64,000 nucleotides of DNA from Olsenella sp. KGMB02461 (lineage in GTDB: Bacteria > Actinomycetota > Coriobacteriia > Coriobacteriales > Atopobiaceae). The stretch spans positions 1,178,001 through 1,242,000 of the forward strand of contig NZ_JABAHI010000008.1 of NCBI RefSeq assembly GCF_012584445.1, given 5' to 3'. Made by a program: the position numbers and the translations under genes. Every line of letters begins with the position of its first letter. Within the stretch, counting starts at the first letter, position 1. The notes beneath the pieces are model-generated. The model did no database searches. It was given only the letters and a program-made list of their open reading frames with translations, and had not been told where the DNA came from. Below, in pieces: positions 1 to 10,015 of this stretch.

Positions 1-144
1 GTGGCGCTGCCCTCTACCAGCGCGGCCAACGCATCCATGCGCCTGGATGATCTGATTGTCGCCTATGAGCCTCTAAGAGAGCTGGCGGCCGGGGACAACC
101 TGTCGAGCCTCGATGACAAGTTGGCGCACCAGCAGGCTTTGTAA
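1..144 (+). CDS. C-terminal end of an unidentified protein (cut by window edge)
   Basis: Frame 1 is open from the first base to a TAA at 142-144, giving 47 residues that end in LDDKLAHQQAL. The composition (Leu, Asp and Ala rich, probably helical) fits a real coding end, and the gene lies just upstream of and codirectional with the phosphofructokinase gene. The start lies outside the window. I recognise no family from this fragment; the in-frame GTG at position 1 need not be the start. Confidence 0.5.
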   Translation: MALPSTSAANASMRLDDLIVAYEPLRELAAGDNLSSLDDKLAHQQAL

Positions 145-234
145 GGTCCCAAGCGGGACGGTTGGCTTAGAGTGAAAGAGTTCTAAGACCGTCGTCTCGC
201 GCCGTCGACGGACGCGCCATGCAAAGGGGGCCCT

Positions 235-1470
235 ATGGAGCAAAAGTGGGACACCACGGTGTTGGTGGGGCAGTCGGGAGGCCCCACTGCCGCCATCAAC
301 GCCAGTCTTGTTGGGGTGTGGGAAGCCGCCCATAGGCTGGGAGCCCGCGTGGTGGGCATGCGCAACGGCATCGAGGGCTTTTTGGCCGGCACCACGGTGG
401 ACCTAGACGCCATTGTGAGCGATCCGCTCCAGGCGGAGCTGCTGCGCCACACTCCGGCCTCGTTTTTGGGCAGCTGCCGCTACAAGCTGCCGGATCCCGA
501 GGATGACGCCACTCCCTATCAGGAGCTTTTCTCACGCTTTGAAGCCCTGGGCGCAGGGGCGGTGCTCTACATTGGCGGCAACGACTCCATGGACACCATC
601 GAGAAGCTGGCCCGCTACGGCGAGAGCGCAGGAAGCCCCATCCGCTTCATGGGCGTCGCCAAGACCATCGACAACGACCTGATGGGCACCGACCACACCC
701 CCGGCTATGGCAGCGCTGCCAAGTTTGTGGCCACCTCGGTCCATGAGCTGAGGCGAGATTCCGATACCTACTTTATGAAGTCGGTCACCGTGGTGGAGAT
801 CATGGGCCGCGATGCTGGCTGGCTCACCGCCGCCGCAGCCCTGGCAGGGGCTCCGGGACAAGACGGCCCCGACCTGTTCCTGCTGCCGGAGGCTCCGGTG
901 AGCTTGGACGACATCGTTTCTCGGGTAGAAGAGCTCTTCAAAACCCAGAACACCATCATTATCGCGGCCAGCGAGGGCGCCCGCACGCCCACGGGAGAGC
1001 CGCTCTATCAGGACGAGTCGGTGGGTGTGGACGCCTTTGGCCATGTCGCCGCCCAATCTGGCCTCTGTCGCTATCTGGCCGGCGTCGTCAAGGAGCGTCT
1101 GGGAGTCAAGACCCGCGCTGTGGAGCTCTCCACCCTCCAGCGCTGCGCCGCGCATCTGGCCAGCGCCACCGACCTCGCAGAAGCCGCCACCTTGGGCTCC
1201 ACCTCGCTGCAGGCAGCAGCGTCTGGGGCCACTGGCATGCTTTCGGTGATTCACCGCATCTCCGACGACCCCTACGCGGTACGCTATGGTCTCAAAGCCA
1301 TCTCTGATGTGGCCAATGGGGTACGCACCATCCCACGCAGCTGGATCACGCCGGACGGCATGGGCCTCACCCAGGTCTTTTTAGACTACGCACGCCCACT
1401 CATTGCCGGCGAAGTCCATCCCATCTTTGTGGACGGAGTCCCCTGGTACCCCCGTCTTGCCAAGGAGTAG
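235..1470 (+). CDS. pfp: Pyrophosphate-dependent 6-phosphofructokinase
   Basis: This 411-residue protein phosphorylates fructose 6-phosphate to fructose 1,6-bisphosphate in cytosolic glycolysis and is probably reversible because it uses PPi. The phosphoryl-donor loop reads GGND at residues 114-117, where ATP enzymes have GGDG. The catalytic loop reads KTIDND at 143-148, where ATP enzymes have GTIDND. D117 and K143 are the two residues that distinguish PPi enzymes from ATP enzymes in this family. The substrate-binding MGRDAGW motif follows. The ATG at 235 sits behind an AAAGGGGG ribosome binding site. Three nucleotides after the stop begins a spermidine-synthase-fold gene, so the two are probably cotranscribed. 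Confidence 0.9.
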   Translation: MEQKWDTTVLVGQSGGPTAAINASLVGVWEAAHRLGARVVGMRNGIEGFLAGTTVDLDAIVSDPLQAELLRHTPASFLGSCRYKLPDPEDDATPYQELFSRFEALGAGAVLYIGGNDSMDTIEKLARYGESAGSPIRFMGVAKTIDNDLMGTDHTPGYGSAAKFVATSVHELRRDSDTYFMKSVTVVEIMGRDAGWLTAAAALAGAPGQDGPDLFLLPEAPVSLDDIVSRVEELFKTQNTIIIAASEGARTPTGEPLYQDESVGVDAFGHVAAQSGLCRYLAGVVKERLGVKTRAVELSTLQRCAAHLASATDLAEAATLGSTSLQAAASGATGMLSVIHRISDDPYAVRYGLKAISDVANGVRTIPRSWITPDGMGLTQVFLDYARPLIAGEVHPIFVDGVPWYPRLAKE

Positions 1471-1472
1471 CC

Positions 1473-2348
1473 ATGAACAAGCCCACCTTGTCTTCCCTGA
1501 AGCCCGTGGCCATCGGCGCCCTCACGGTCGCTGCCGGCGCCGCGGGAGCCTTTGGCGCCACCAAGCTCGCCCAGCACCTGGCCTTGCGCGCCGACCGCCT
1601 GGTGCCCACCCGTTTTGGTGTAGCCCATCTGTTCACCACCACCGACTCTGAAGGCCGCCTTATGCGCGTGCTCTCAGTAGGCGGCGGCTGGCAATCGGTG
1701 ATGTATCTGGATGACCCAGACGAGCCCGTGGCGGCCCATAGCCGCGGCTTAGACGTCATCTTCTCCCCTGAGCTGGCCGCCCAGGGCGTCCATCCCAAAA
1801 ACGTGCTGGTGGTAGGCGGCGCCGGCTGCTGCTGGCCGCGCCACGCCATCAAGGAGCACGAGGATCTCTCCATCACCGTGTGCGAGATCGACCCCATGAT
1901 CATCGAGATCGCGCGCCGAGAGTTCCACTTAGACCACGCCATCGAGTTCGCAGGCACTTTGCCTTCCGGCGAGCCGCGCCTGAAGGTGGTGCAGGAGGAC
2001 GGCTTGAGCTTCCTGGTGAAGCGCAAGGTCTTGGGCCGCGGCGCTGCCCAGCCCTACGACGTCATCGTCAACGACGCCTACGCCGGCACCTCCGCCCCCT
2101 CCGACCTCATGAGCGGCTACGGCCTGGACATGGCCAAAGAGAACCTGGCTCAAGACGGCCTCTACCTGGTGAACGTGGTGGCCCCCGCCAAGGACCCCAC
2201 TCGCGTCCTGGAGGCCCGCGACGCCCTGCTCATGGCCTTCGAGCACGTCTACGACCTGCGCTGCCCCGACCCTCTGGCCCAAGATGAGAACAATATCCTC
2301 ATCGCCAGCGACCGCGAACTAGAAGTGCCCGGCGCCACCGAGCTCTAG
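1473..2348 (+). CDS. Spermidine-synthase-fold (SpeE-like) protein with N-terminal hydrophobic segment
   Basis: A 291-residue protein with a Rossmann methyltransferase/aminopropyltransferase fold. The glycine-rich nucleotide loop VLVVGGAGCC at about 109-118 is followed by the acidic VCEIDPMIIEIAR strand and helix, then QEDGLSFL and YDVIVNDAY, the order seen in spermidine synthases. The N terminus (about residues 12-30, Ala/Gly rich) looks like a membrane anchor or signal, which classical SpeE lacks. No methionine/polyamine gene adjoins it, so the substrate is not established; it may be an SpeE-family methyltransferase. It starts 3 nt after the phosphofructokinase stop, so translation is probably coupled. 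Confidence 0.65.
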   Translation: MNKPTLSSLKPVAIGALTVAAGAAGAFGATKLAQHLALRADRLVPTRFGVAHLFTTTDSEGRLMRVLSVGGGWQSVMYLDDPDEPVAAHSRGLDVIFSPELAAQGVHPKNVLVVGGAGCCWPRHAIKEHEDLSITVCEIDPMIIEIARREFHLDHAIEFAGTLPSGEPRLKVVQEDGLSFLVKRKVLGRGAAQPYDVIVNDAYAGTSAPSDLMSGYGLDMAKENLAQDGLYLVNVVAPAKDPTRVLEARDALLMAFEHVYDLRCPDPLAQDENNILIASDRELEVPGATEL

Positions 2349-2372
2349 ATCTACAAGGAAAGCGCTGCTCCT

Positions 2373-2933
2373 ATGTCTGCTTCTGAACCCTGCCCCCACT
2401 GCGCGCCTGCGGGCCCCGGCTGCGATCACAATCAACCTATTAACGACATGTGCTTCGTGTGCGGCTACGAGAACCCCGCGGGCCTGCACGCCCAGTTTGT
2501 GGAGGATGGCACGCCGAGCCAGGTGACCGGCGTGTTCACCGCGCGAGACATCCACTGCAGCTATCCGGGGCGCCTTCACGGCGGCGTCATTGCGGCCATC
2601 TGCGACGAGTCCATTGGGCGTGCCTACATCAGCGGCAACCACGATCATTGGGGCGTCACCATGGAGCTCACCGTGCGCTACCACAAGCCCACGCCGCTCA
2701 ATGTGCCCCTCACAGTGAAGGCCTCTATCACCAAGGAAACTCGGCGCACCTTCGAGGGACAGTGCGACCTCTTTACCCAGGAGGGCCTGCGCTGCGTGAG
2801 CGCCAGCGCCATCTACGCCAAGCTGCCGGTGGAGCGCATCGTCGCCGAGTGCGCAAGCGACGACTCCTACGTATGGGTGCCCGACACCCGCTCCATCCCT
2901 ACAAGCGAGCTGGATGCCCCCGAACACCGCTAG
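2373..2933 (+). CDS. PaaI-type hotdog-fold thioesterase with N-terminal cysteine cluster
   Basis: A 186-residue protein of the hotdog acyl-CoA thioesterase superfamily. The core hotdog helix reads LHGGVIAAICDESIGRA, with the HGG-x-D/E arrangement typical of PaaI-like enzymes, followed by a strand with LTVRYHKPTPLNVPL. Residues 6-31 carry two CxxC pairs (CPHC and CFVC), a possible metal site that many family members lack. It lies 24 nt after the SpeE-like gene and its stop overlaps the stop of the convergent acetyltransferase gene by 4 nt. The substrate is unknown. Confidence 0.75.
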   Translation: MSASEPCPHCAPAGPGCDHNQPINDMCFVCGYENPAGLHAQFVEDGTPSQVTGVFTARDIHCSYPGRLHGGVIAAICDESIGRAYISGNHDHWGVTMELTVRYHKPTPLNVPLTVKASITKETRRTFEGQCDLFTQEGLRCVSASAIYAKLPVERIVAECASDDSYVWVPDTRSIPTSELDAPEHR

Positions 2934-3448
2934 GCGCTGGCAGCCTGCGCGGCGGCTGGCGCCTGCGGCGACAGCTCATAGGCCACCCAAGGCCCTTCGC
3001 GCCAGCGCCGCAGTTGGCCGCAGCAGACAAAGCCCAGGCGCTCAAGCACCGCCTTCATGGTGACGTTATGGCCGTTGGTGTCGATGCGAAGGTGGTAAAA
3101 CCCTTGGTCTTTAGCGAAGGCCACAATCTGGGCCATAGCGTGGGAAAAGGTGTTGTCGGTGGCGACGCGATGGATCACGCCGTAGGGAGAGTCGTCGATC
3201 CAGGCGCCGTCGATATCGCCATAATCCGGGTCTGGCCCCGCAGCCAGCGAGAAGCAGCCATGGACCTCCGAGCCATCATCCACGAACACATAAAAGGCGC
3301 CAGAGGAAATATCGTCGAGAATCGTATGCTCGGTGGGATAGCCCTCCCACTGGCCGGCGTTGCCCTCGGCCCGCATGCGGCTGCGGGCACACTCGATAAC
3401 GCTCATAATGGCAGGTAGATCGCTAGTGCGCGCAGAACGAATGACCAT
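2930..3448 (-). CDS. GNAT-family N-acetyltransferase
   Basis: A 172-residue protein starting MVIRSARTSDLPAIMSVIE, the first strand and helix of GNAT acetyltransferases. The C-terminal half has FYHLRIDTNGHNVTMKAVLERLGF, the usual asparagine-containing alpha-4 and beta-6 region in which a residue after the splay binds acetyl-CoA. The ATG at 3448 has a GGGGG ribosome binding site 4 nt upstream. It is convergent with the thioesterase gene and overlaps its end. The acceptor (amine, peptide or antibiotic) cannot be told from sequence. Confidence 0.75.
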   Translation of the reverse strand: MVIRSARTSDLPAIMSVIECARSRMRAEGNAGQWEGYPTEHTILDDISSGAFYVFVDDGSEVHGCFSLAAGPDPDYGDIDGAWIDDSPYGVIHRVATDNTFSHAMAQIVAFAKDQGFYHLRIDTNGHNVTMKAVLERLGFVCCGQLRRWREGPWVAYELSPQAPAAAQAASA

Positions 3449-3555
3449 AGTGCCCCCGATACTCCGTGCGTTGAAATAAGAGTGGATACCATACCATAGC
3501 CCTATGGCGCTTTAGACCATTTTGACGCTGGAATACCAAGGGACACACAGGCACC

Positions 3556-3591
3556 AAAATCTCTACGCCACCTTGTGCTTTAAGAGATTTT
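3556..3591. promoter_or_regulatory. Inverted repeat upstream of the macro-domain gene (candidate operator)
   Basis: A perfect 9-bp inverted repeat, AAAATCTCT at 3556-3564 and AGAGATTTT at 3583-3591, separated by 18 bp. It ends 49 bp before the start of a gene whose product has its own C-terminal HTH, so autoregulation is a possibility. No T-run follows, so it does not look like a terminator. Confidence 0.35.
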
Positions 3592-3640
3592 CAGGCTGTT
3601 TTTAGCTATCGCCCATCCACCGCGTCTGATTGGATTTCCT

Positions 3641-4807
3641 ATGCCATTTTATATCAAGAACGCAGACATCACCACCATGGGTGTGGATGCGATAGTCAAT
3701 GCCGCCAACTCCCGGCTCGCCCGGGGCGGAGGCGTCTGCGGCGCCATCTTCGCTGCCACCGACGCCCGCGCCCTCGAAGCTGCTTGCGCCCAAGCGGCCC
3801 CCGTCGCCCCCGGCCAGGCCGTGGCCACACCAAGCTTTGGCCTCAAGGCGCCTTGGATCATTCACGCGGTAGGGCCCATCTGGCGCGGCGGTTCTAGCCG
3901 AGAAGCCCACACCCTCGCCTCCTGCTACCGCTCGGCTCTTCGGGTGGCAGCCGAGCTGGGAGCCCAAAGCGTCGCATTTCCTTTGATATCTTCGGGCATT
4001 TATGGCTACCCGCCTGACGAGGCCCGCGAGATCGCGCGCGTGGCCATTTTGGAGGAGCTGGAAGCCACCGGCGACTCCATGGACGTCTACCTGTGCCTCT
4101 GGGGCGACCGCGCCCAGGCGCGCCGGGCCCTGGAGCCCGAGCTGGTAGAGTACCTGCGCGCCCTTCCCGACGAGCTGCTGGACGCCAGCCTGCCCCTGGA
4201 CGCGCTGTGTGCCCCAGCCGCCGGCGCCCTCCCCTCGGCCGCATCTGCTGCCCCCAAAGCGCCCCGCAAACCCCACCGGAAGCGCCCAGGCGCCAGTGCG
4301 CCGGCCAGCAGCGCTCCGATCCCCGCACAAGCAGCACCCGCGCGAGCAACTCCCAGCCCCGAGGACACCGGCGCCCTCTTCCTGGCCGACCACGCCATCC
4401 CCGCCCCCGACGCCGCCACCAGCACACCCACCCACGCCGCCACATTGGAGGAGGCTCTGCAGCACTTGGATTGGGGTTTTTCTCGGCAGCTGCTGGCCCT
4501 TATCGACGCCCGCGGCCTCACCGATGCCCAGGTCTACCGCAAAGCAGGGCTCACCCGGCAGCATTTTTCCAAGATCCGCTCCAATCCCGGCTATCAGCCT
4601 CGCAAGCAGACTGTGCTGGCGTTAGCCTTTGCCCTGGAGCTCACGCTGGCAGAAACCCGCGATCTTTTATCTCGGGCAGGCTTTGCGCTGAACCCCTCGT
4701 CCATCGACGACGCCATATGCACCTGGTATTTGGAGCGGCGCATGTTTGATATCGACCGAGTGAACCAAGCCCTTTACGCCTACGACCGCCGGCTGCTGGG
4801 AGCCTAG
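3641..4807 (+). CDS. Macro-domain (ADP-ribose-binding/hydrolase) protein fused to a C-terminal HTH-like domain
   Basis: A 388-residue protein in three parts. Residues 1-175 are a macro domain with VNAANSRLARGGGVCGAIF (ADP-ribose-binding Asn and Gly-rich loop) and FPLISSGIYGYP (second phosphate loop), as in O-acetyl-ADP-ribose deacetylases and MacroD-type hydrolases. Residues about 176-270 are a Pro/Ala-rich linker. Residues about 270-388 form a helical domain with DAQVYRKAGLTRQHFSKIR, which looks like a helix-turn-helix. The protein may therefore sense an ADP-ribosyl metabolite and bind DNA, which is inference. A vWA gene follows 158 nt downstream. The ribosome binding site is weak, but the family match begins within a few residues of this ATG. 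Confidence 0.8.
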   Translation: MPFYIKNADITTMGVDAIVNAANSRLARGGGVCGAIFAATDARALEAACAQAAPVAPGQAVATPSFGLKAPWIIHAVGPIWRGGSSREAHTLASCYRSALRVAAELGAQSVAFPLISSGIYGYPPDEAREIARVAILEELEATGDSMDVYLCLWGDRAQARRALEPELVEYLRALPDELLDASLPLDALCAPAAGALPSAASAAPKAPRKPHRKRPGASAPASSAPIPAQAAPARATPSPEDTGALFLADHAIPAPDAATSTPTHAATLEEALQHLDWGFSRQLLALIDARGLTDAQVYRKAGLTRQHFSKIRSNPGYQPRKQTVLALAFALELTLAETRDLLSRAGFALNPSSIDDAICTWYLERRMFDIDRVNQALYAYDRRLLGA

Positions 4808-4965
4808 GCACCGCACCCCCGGCACCTCATTTTGTATGCCGCCCATTGCTGCGCCACCATGCCGCGTGCCATGTCCGCCTTCCAATGTCACCTGGCAGGC
4901 GACCTTTGCGCAGGCACCTCCCTTTAGGCTTGCAAGCAACATCCGCCACGCCTGAAGGAGGCCCC

Positions 4966-5784
4966 ATGAACTCGTTTTTCTTTGGCTCCATGCGCTCTAC
5001 CGCACACCCCTCGCCCCGCTGTCCCGCCGACGACGCCCCGCACACCGCCGCAGATACCTGCCAGTCTGCGCGCCGTCATCACCAGCACCATCGCCACACC
5101 ACCGAGAAACCCCGCCCTGCCGAGAAGCCCGCGCCCCCGGTGGCTGAGCTGGTATTTATCATCGATGCCAGCGGGTCTATGATGCCTTTGACCAGCGACA
5201 CGGTGGGCGGGTACAACTCGGTGCTTAAGAAGACCGCCGGAGCCGGCGACAATGCGCTGGTGACCACGGTGTTCTTTAATCAAGCATCGACCATTGTCCA
5301 TGACAGGGAGCCCATTGGATCTATCGAGCCGCTCGCTGCCAGCGACTATGTGCCCTGCGGCACCACTGCACTGCTGGACACGGTGGGGTCCACTATCGAG
5401 CGTATCGATTTGATTCAGCAGCATCAGCCAGCGGGACAGAAGCCAAGCTCCACCACGGTGTGCATCATCACCGACGGGCTGGAAAACGCCTCTCACAAGT
5501 TCACCTACAGGCAGGTGAAGCATTTGATCTCACAGCATAGGGAGCGGGGCTGGGAGTTCCTGTTCCTAGGGGCCAACATCGACGTGGCCGAGCAGGCAGA
5601 GAGCCTAGGCATCGACCTTAACCGCGCCGTCGCCTACGACGCGGACTCCACCGGCACCTTTGCCGCCTTCCAATCCTTTGGCGATGCGGCGGTATGCGCC
5701 TGTGCGGGCGCACCGCTGGATGATTCCTGGCGGGCGGCGGTAGACCAAGACCAGGAGAGGAGAGGAAAGCGTCGCCGCAGGTAG
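4966..5784 (+). CDS. von Willebrand factor A-domain (MIDAS) protein
   Basis: A 272-residue protein. After a disordered, His/Pro-rich N terminus (about 60 residues) comes a vWA domain with a complete metal-ion-dependent adhesion site: IDASGSM (DxSxS), the threonine in CGTTALLDTVG, and the aspartate in ITDGLENAS. WEFLFLGANIDV and the basic tail GKRRRR follow. There is no signal peptide, so it is cytosolic. The start was set at ATG 4966 because GAAGGAGG lies 5 nt upstream; an upstream in-frame ATG at 4846 lacks one. Stand-alone cytosolic vWA proteins of this type often lie next to macro-domain genes, as here. Its partner protein is unknown. Confidence 0.8.
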   Translation: MNSFFFGSMRSTAHPSPRCPADDAPHTAADTCQSARRHHQHHRHTTEKPRPAEKPAPPVAELVFIIDASGSMMPLTSDTVGGYNSVLKKTAGAGDNALVTTVFFNQASTIVHDREPIGSIEPLAASDYVPCGTTALLDTVGSTIERIDLIQQHQPAGQKPSSTTVCIITDGLENASHKFTYRQVKHLISQHRERGWEFLFLGANIDVAEQAESLGIDLNRAVAYDADSTGTFAAFQSFGDAAVCACAGAPLDDSWRAAVDQDQERRGKRRRR

Positions 5785-5791
5785 AGATAGG

Positions 5792-6832
5792 TTACGCATA
5801 GTAAAAACAGATGGAGCTGGAACCTTTGTCGTGCCTTGCTTCTACCTTGCAGTCCTCCGCTCGAGCGAAGTCTCGCGCAAGCTCGATGAGCTCAGAGGGG
5901 ACAGCCGACAGATCAGAACCATTCCAAGAGACGCCCACCTGGTTGCGGGCGTCTTGTTTTGCCGCAAAGAGCGTCAATGGCTGCGAAGCGGCCATTGCCT
6001 TTGCGATGCAGTAAAGGACTGCCGTGAGCCTGTCTTCGCTGCACGAGATCTCAACTGGCTCCGGCGCATAGACGCCCACCTGGGGACTGGAGGACTCCGC
6101 ATCTTTATCAAGCGCCCTGGCCACTTCAAAGACGATCTCCCGAGCATCCACAACACTCAAGATCGCGCAGGGCGAATACTGGAACCTCACGAGGGTGTCG
6201 AAGGCCTCTATGAGATCGTCCACCTCTTGGCTTCTTGCCTGCTCCTCTGACCCGAGCTGGCCGAGCGCCAAAGCGGTTATGGGCCCCTTGACCTCATGGA
6301 GCAAACGGACAGAAAGCGCCTCGGAGAGGGCGATCTCTCGCTCGATGTCCCGAGTGACCTTTGAACTCAGAGCCGCTGCCACCAGAGTCGTAAAGAGCGC
6401 CGTGCCAATGAGCGCCCATTTTGCAACGCGAAACGTAGCCACCCAAGAGCTGCAATCCACATAGCGAACCGTCACACCCGAGGCAGCATCGTCTATCACT
6501 CTGTAGAACACCAGGCAGTCGCCCGCGTAATAAGAGCACACATCAGGCTTTTGGCCAGCTTGCTGAAGGGGCTTCTCGGCAATCTCATCGCGCAGCTCGC
6601 TCATGAACGGAACGCTCGCAAAAGCCTCAGCATCCAAATCCCCCTCCCCACCTAAGGCCGCCTCTTGCGCATGAAGCCCCAGCAGCCCAGGGCCTCCCCC
6701 CTCAAGGACGCTTTTCGCAGACAGATCAACCAACACGCACATCGCTGCATAGAGAACTGCCAGGCAAACGGCCCATCCAACCACAAACCTCTGCACTCGA
6801 GCCTGCCGCAGCTTGTCCCAGGCGCTCGCCAT
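5792..6832 (-). CDS. Membrane sensor histidine kinase with a degenerate ATP-binding domain
   Basis: A 346-residue protein. Transmembrane helices at about 18-37 and 137-156 bracket a 100-residue extracytoplasmic sensor. Residues 177-186 are the phosphoacceptor H-box LLHEVKGPIT, with His179. The catalytic domain is poorly conserved: where an N-box with its Mg-binding Asn is expected the sequence reads VLYCIAKAMAAS, and I find no clear G1 (DxGxG) or G2 box before the C terminus. It may be a phosphatase-biased or non-canonical kinase. Its ATG follows the response-regulator stop by 3 nt, so the two are cotranscribed and translationally coupled. Confidence 0.75.
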   Translation of the reverse strand: MASAWDKLRQARVQRFVVGWAVCLAVLYAAMCVLVDLSAKSVLEGGGPGLLGLHAQEAALGGEGDLDAEAFASVPFMSELRDEIAEKPLQQAGQKPDVCSYYAGDCLVFYRVIDDAASGVTVRYVDCSSWVATFRVAKWALIGTALFTTLVAAALSSKVTRDIEREIALSEALSVRLLHEVKGPITALALGQLGSEEQARSQEVDDLIEAFDTLVRFQYSPCAILSVVDAREIVFEVARALDKDAESSSPQVGVYAPEPVEISCSEDRLTAVLYCIAKAMAASQPLTLFAAKQDARNQVGVSWNGSDLSAVPSELIELARDFARAEDCKVEARHDKGSSSICFYYA

Positions 6833-6835
6833 AGA

Positions 6836-7546
6836 TCAACCCCCGCTCTCGGGAGTCTCAAGCCTATAGCCCACGCCCCACACCGACCGCAAGGCCACCG
6901 AAGCCCCTGCGTATTCTAGTTTGCGCCGCACTCGGCGAGTCATTTCGTCGGCCGTCCGACTTTCTACTTCTTGAGGCATGTCCCAGACTTCTGCAAGCAG
7001 GCGCTCTCGCGATAGGGGCTGATTGGGATGCGCAAGGTAATAGCGCAACAGTTTTATCTCTGTAGGCGTGAGGGGCACAGGCCGCCCCTCCACAAAGCAC
7101 TCTCCATCGCAACAGCGCAGGTTTCCCGCGTGCACTACGCCTTTTTCTGCCGAGAAAGACCCGTCCTCGCAACCATGAGCCATCCGTCGGAGCAGTGCGT
7201 TGACCTTGGCGAGAAGGTATGCGGGACGGATCGGCTTAGTCACATAGTCGTCGCAGCCGCTTGCCAAGGCGTCGATCATGTCCAACTCGCTGTTGTCGCC
7301 GGAGAGCACAAGCACAGGCAGCAGAGACACTTCCCGGATGCGCTTGAGCAGAGTGAGGCCGTCGACATGAGGAAGCGTCATATCCAAGATCATCAGGTCA
7401 AAGCGCTGATCCTCTAGAAGTGCAGGCGACTCGTATAATGTGGCACCGTCAGGAATCGCCTTTACGCTATGGCCGGCGCCTGTCAGCACCTGGCTTACCG
7501 AAGTTCTCACTTGCAGGTTGTCTTCGATATAGAGAATGTTTGCCAT
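6836..7546 (-). CDS. OmpR/PhoB-family response regulator
   Basis: A 236-residue protein. The receiver domain (1-120) has the acidic pair in YIED, phospho-acceptor Asp55 in LMILDMTLP, and a lysine in VTKPI. The C-terminal winged-helix domain has LTPTEIKLLRYYLAHPNQPLSRERLL and ends with the RxVWGVGYRLE signature. The start at 7546 is chosen because AAAGGAG precedes it by 6 nt; the upstream in-frame candidate at 7573 lacks a site. It pairs with the downstream histidine kinase. Targets are unknown; autoregulation from the AT-rich upstream region is plausible. Confidence 0.9.
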   Translation of the reverse strand: MANILYIEDNLQVRTSVSQVLTGAGHSVKAIPDGATLYESPALLEDQRFDLMILDMTLPHVDGLTLLKRIREVSLLPVLVLSGDNSELDMIDALASGCDDYVTKPIRPAYLLAKVNALLRRMAHGCEDGSFSAEKGVVHAGNLRCCDGECFVEGRPVPLTPTEIKLLRYYLAHPNQPLSRERLLAEVWDMPQEVESRTADEMTRRVRRKLEYAGASVALRSVWGVGYRLETPESGG

Positions 7547-7778
7547 AGCTGCTCCTTTGATTAACTTTAGCATGGGAGCATAATCGCAATTACAACAATA
7601 TGTTTTGATTTACCCTGCGATGTTTTGTGTTTCTTGGTTTATATTTGCTGACAATAATGTGATTCTTTACCTCGAAATAACCTGATAGCCACGACATTTC
7701 CCGATTATTGACCGCAGATCGCCGTCAGCCTTGTCCACAACTGCGTGCAATGAGCCGCATGCAAAGGAAGCAGGCTCT

Positions 7779-8051
7779 ATGACCTGGGCTTCAATCAAAG
7801 CAAAGTTTTCCTACTGGTGGGCTGAAGGCTACCTCTCTTGGGATGGCATCGCCGTGGCCATAAGCTGCCTGTCAATTGGCGTGCTGTATCACTTTGGCTG
7901 CATCGATAGGTTCATGCTTCTTACCATGAGCAGTCTTTTGGTAATAGCTGCCGAGCTTGTTGGCTACCGCACTTCAAAGGCCCATGGCCGCACCTTTGAT
8001 GCTGCGCTATGCCTCATATGCGCAATCCTCTATTTACTGCTCCTTTGGTAG
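7779..8051 (+). CDS. Small multi-pass membrane protein of unknown function
   Basis: A 90-residue protein with about three hydrophobic helices: WDGIAVAISCLSIGVLYHF, FMLLTMSSLLVIAAELVGY and the C-terminal ALCLICAILYLLLLW. A KAKFSYWW cytosolic start precedes the first helix. The ATG at 7779 is preferred because AAAGGAAG lies 7-8 nt upstream; a TTG at 7731 in the same frame would add 16 residues. It is divergent from the response-regulator gene and convergent with groEL. I recognise no family. Confidence 0.55.
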   Translation: MTWASIKAKFSYWWAEGYLSWDGIAVAISCLSIGVLYHFGCIDRFMLLTMSSLLVIAAELVGYRTSKAHGRTFDAALCLICAILYLLLLW

Positions 8052-8124
8052 CGCCCTGTGAGCAGCCGCAAAGGGGCAACGAAGGGCCAATGAGCTTCAT
8101 GGTTGTGGTTCTTATCGGCAAGGA

Positions 8125-8165
8125 AAAAGCCCGCCTCCAGCTTGCGGTGAGCTGGGGACGGGCTT
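8125..8165 (-). terminator. Rho-independent terminator of groES-groEL
   Basis: Read on the minus strand, AAGCCCG at 8165-8159 pairs with CGGGCTT at 8133-8127, with an inner AGCT/AGCT pairing, and is followed by TTTCC. It lies 57 nt past the groEL stop. Confidence 0.75.
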
Positions 8166-8221
8166 GTATGCGTAGAGCTAGGTGCGCGATGAGGCGTTAA
8201 GAGGGCTTCGACCTCGAGGGA

Positions 8222-9874
<1,653 letters not shown>

Positions 9875-10015
9875 CTATGAAACAGTTGCTTGATGGAGTG
9901 GTGCTGCGACTCATGGGTCACAGCAAGGGGGTTCTCGCAGGGAGCGAGGGCGCGGGTTTCTCGGCAGCTATAAGACGCGCAGGGCGCGCTGCATGAGAGA
10001 CGCGCGAGGAGGGGG

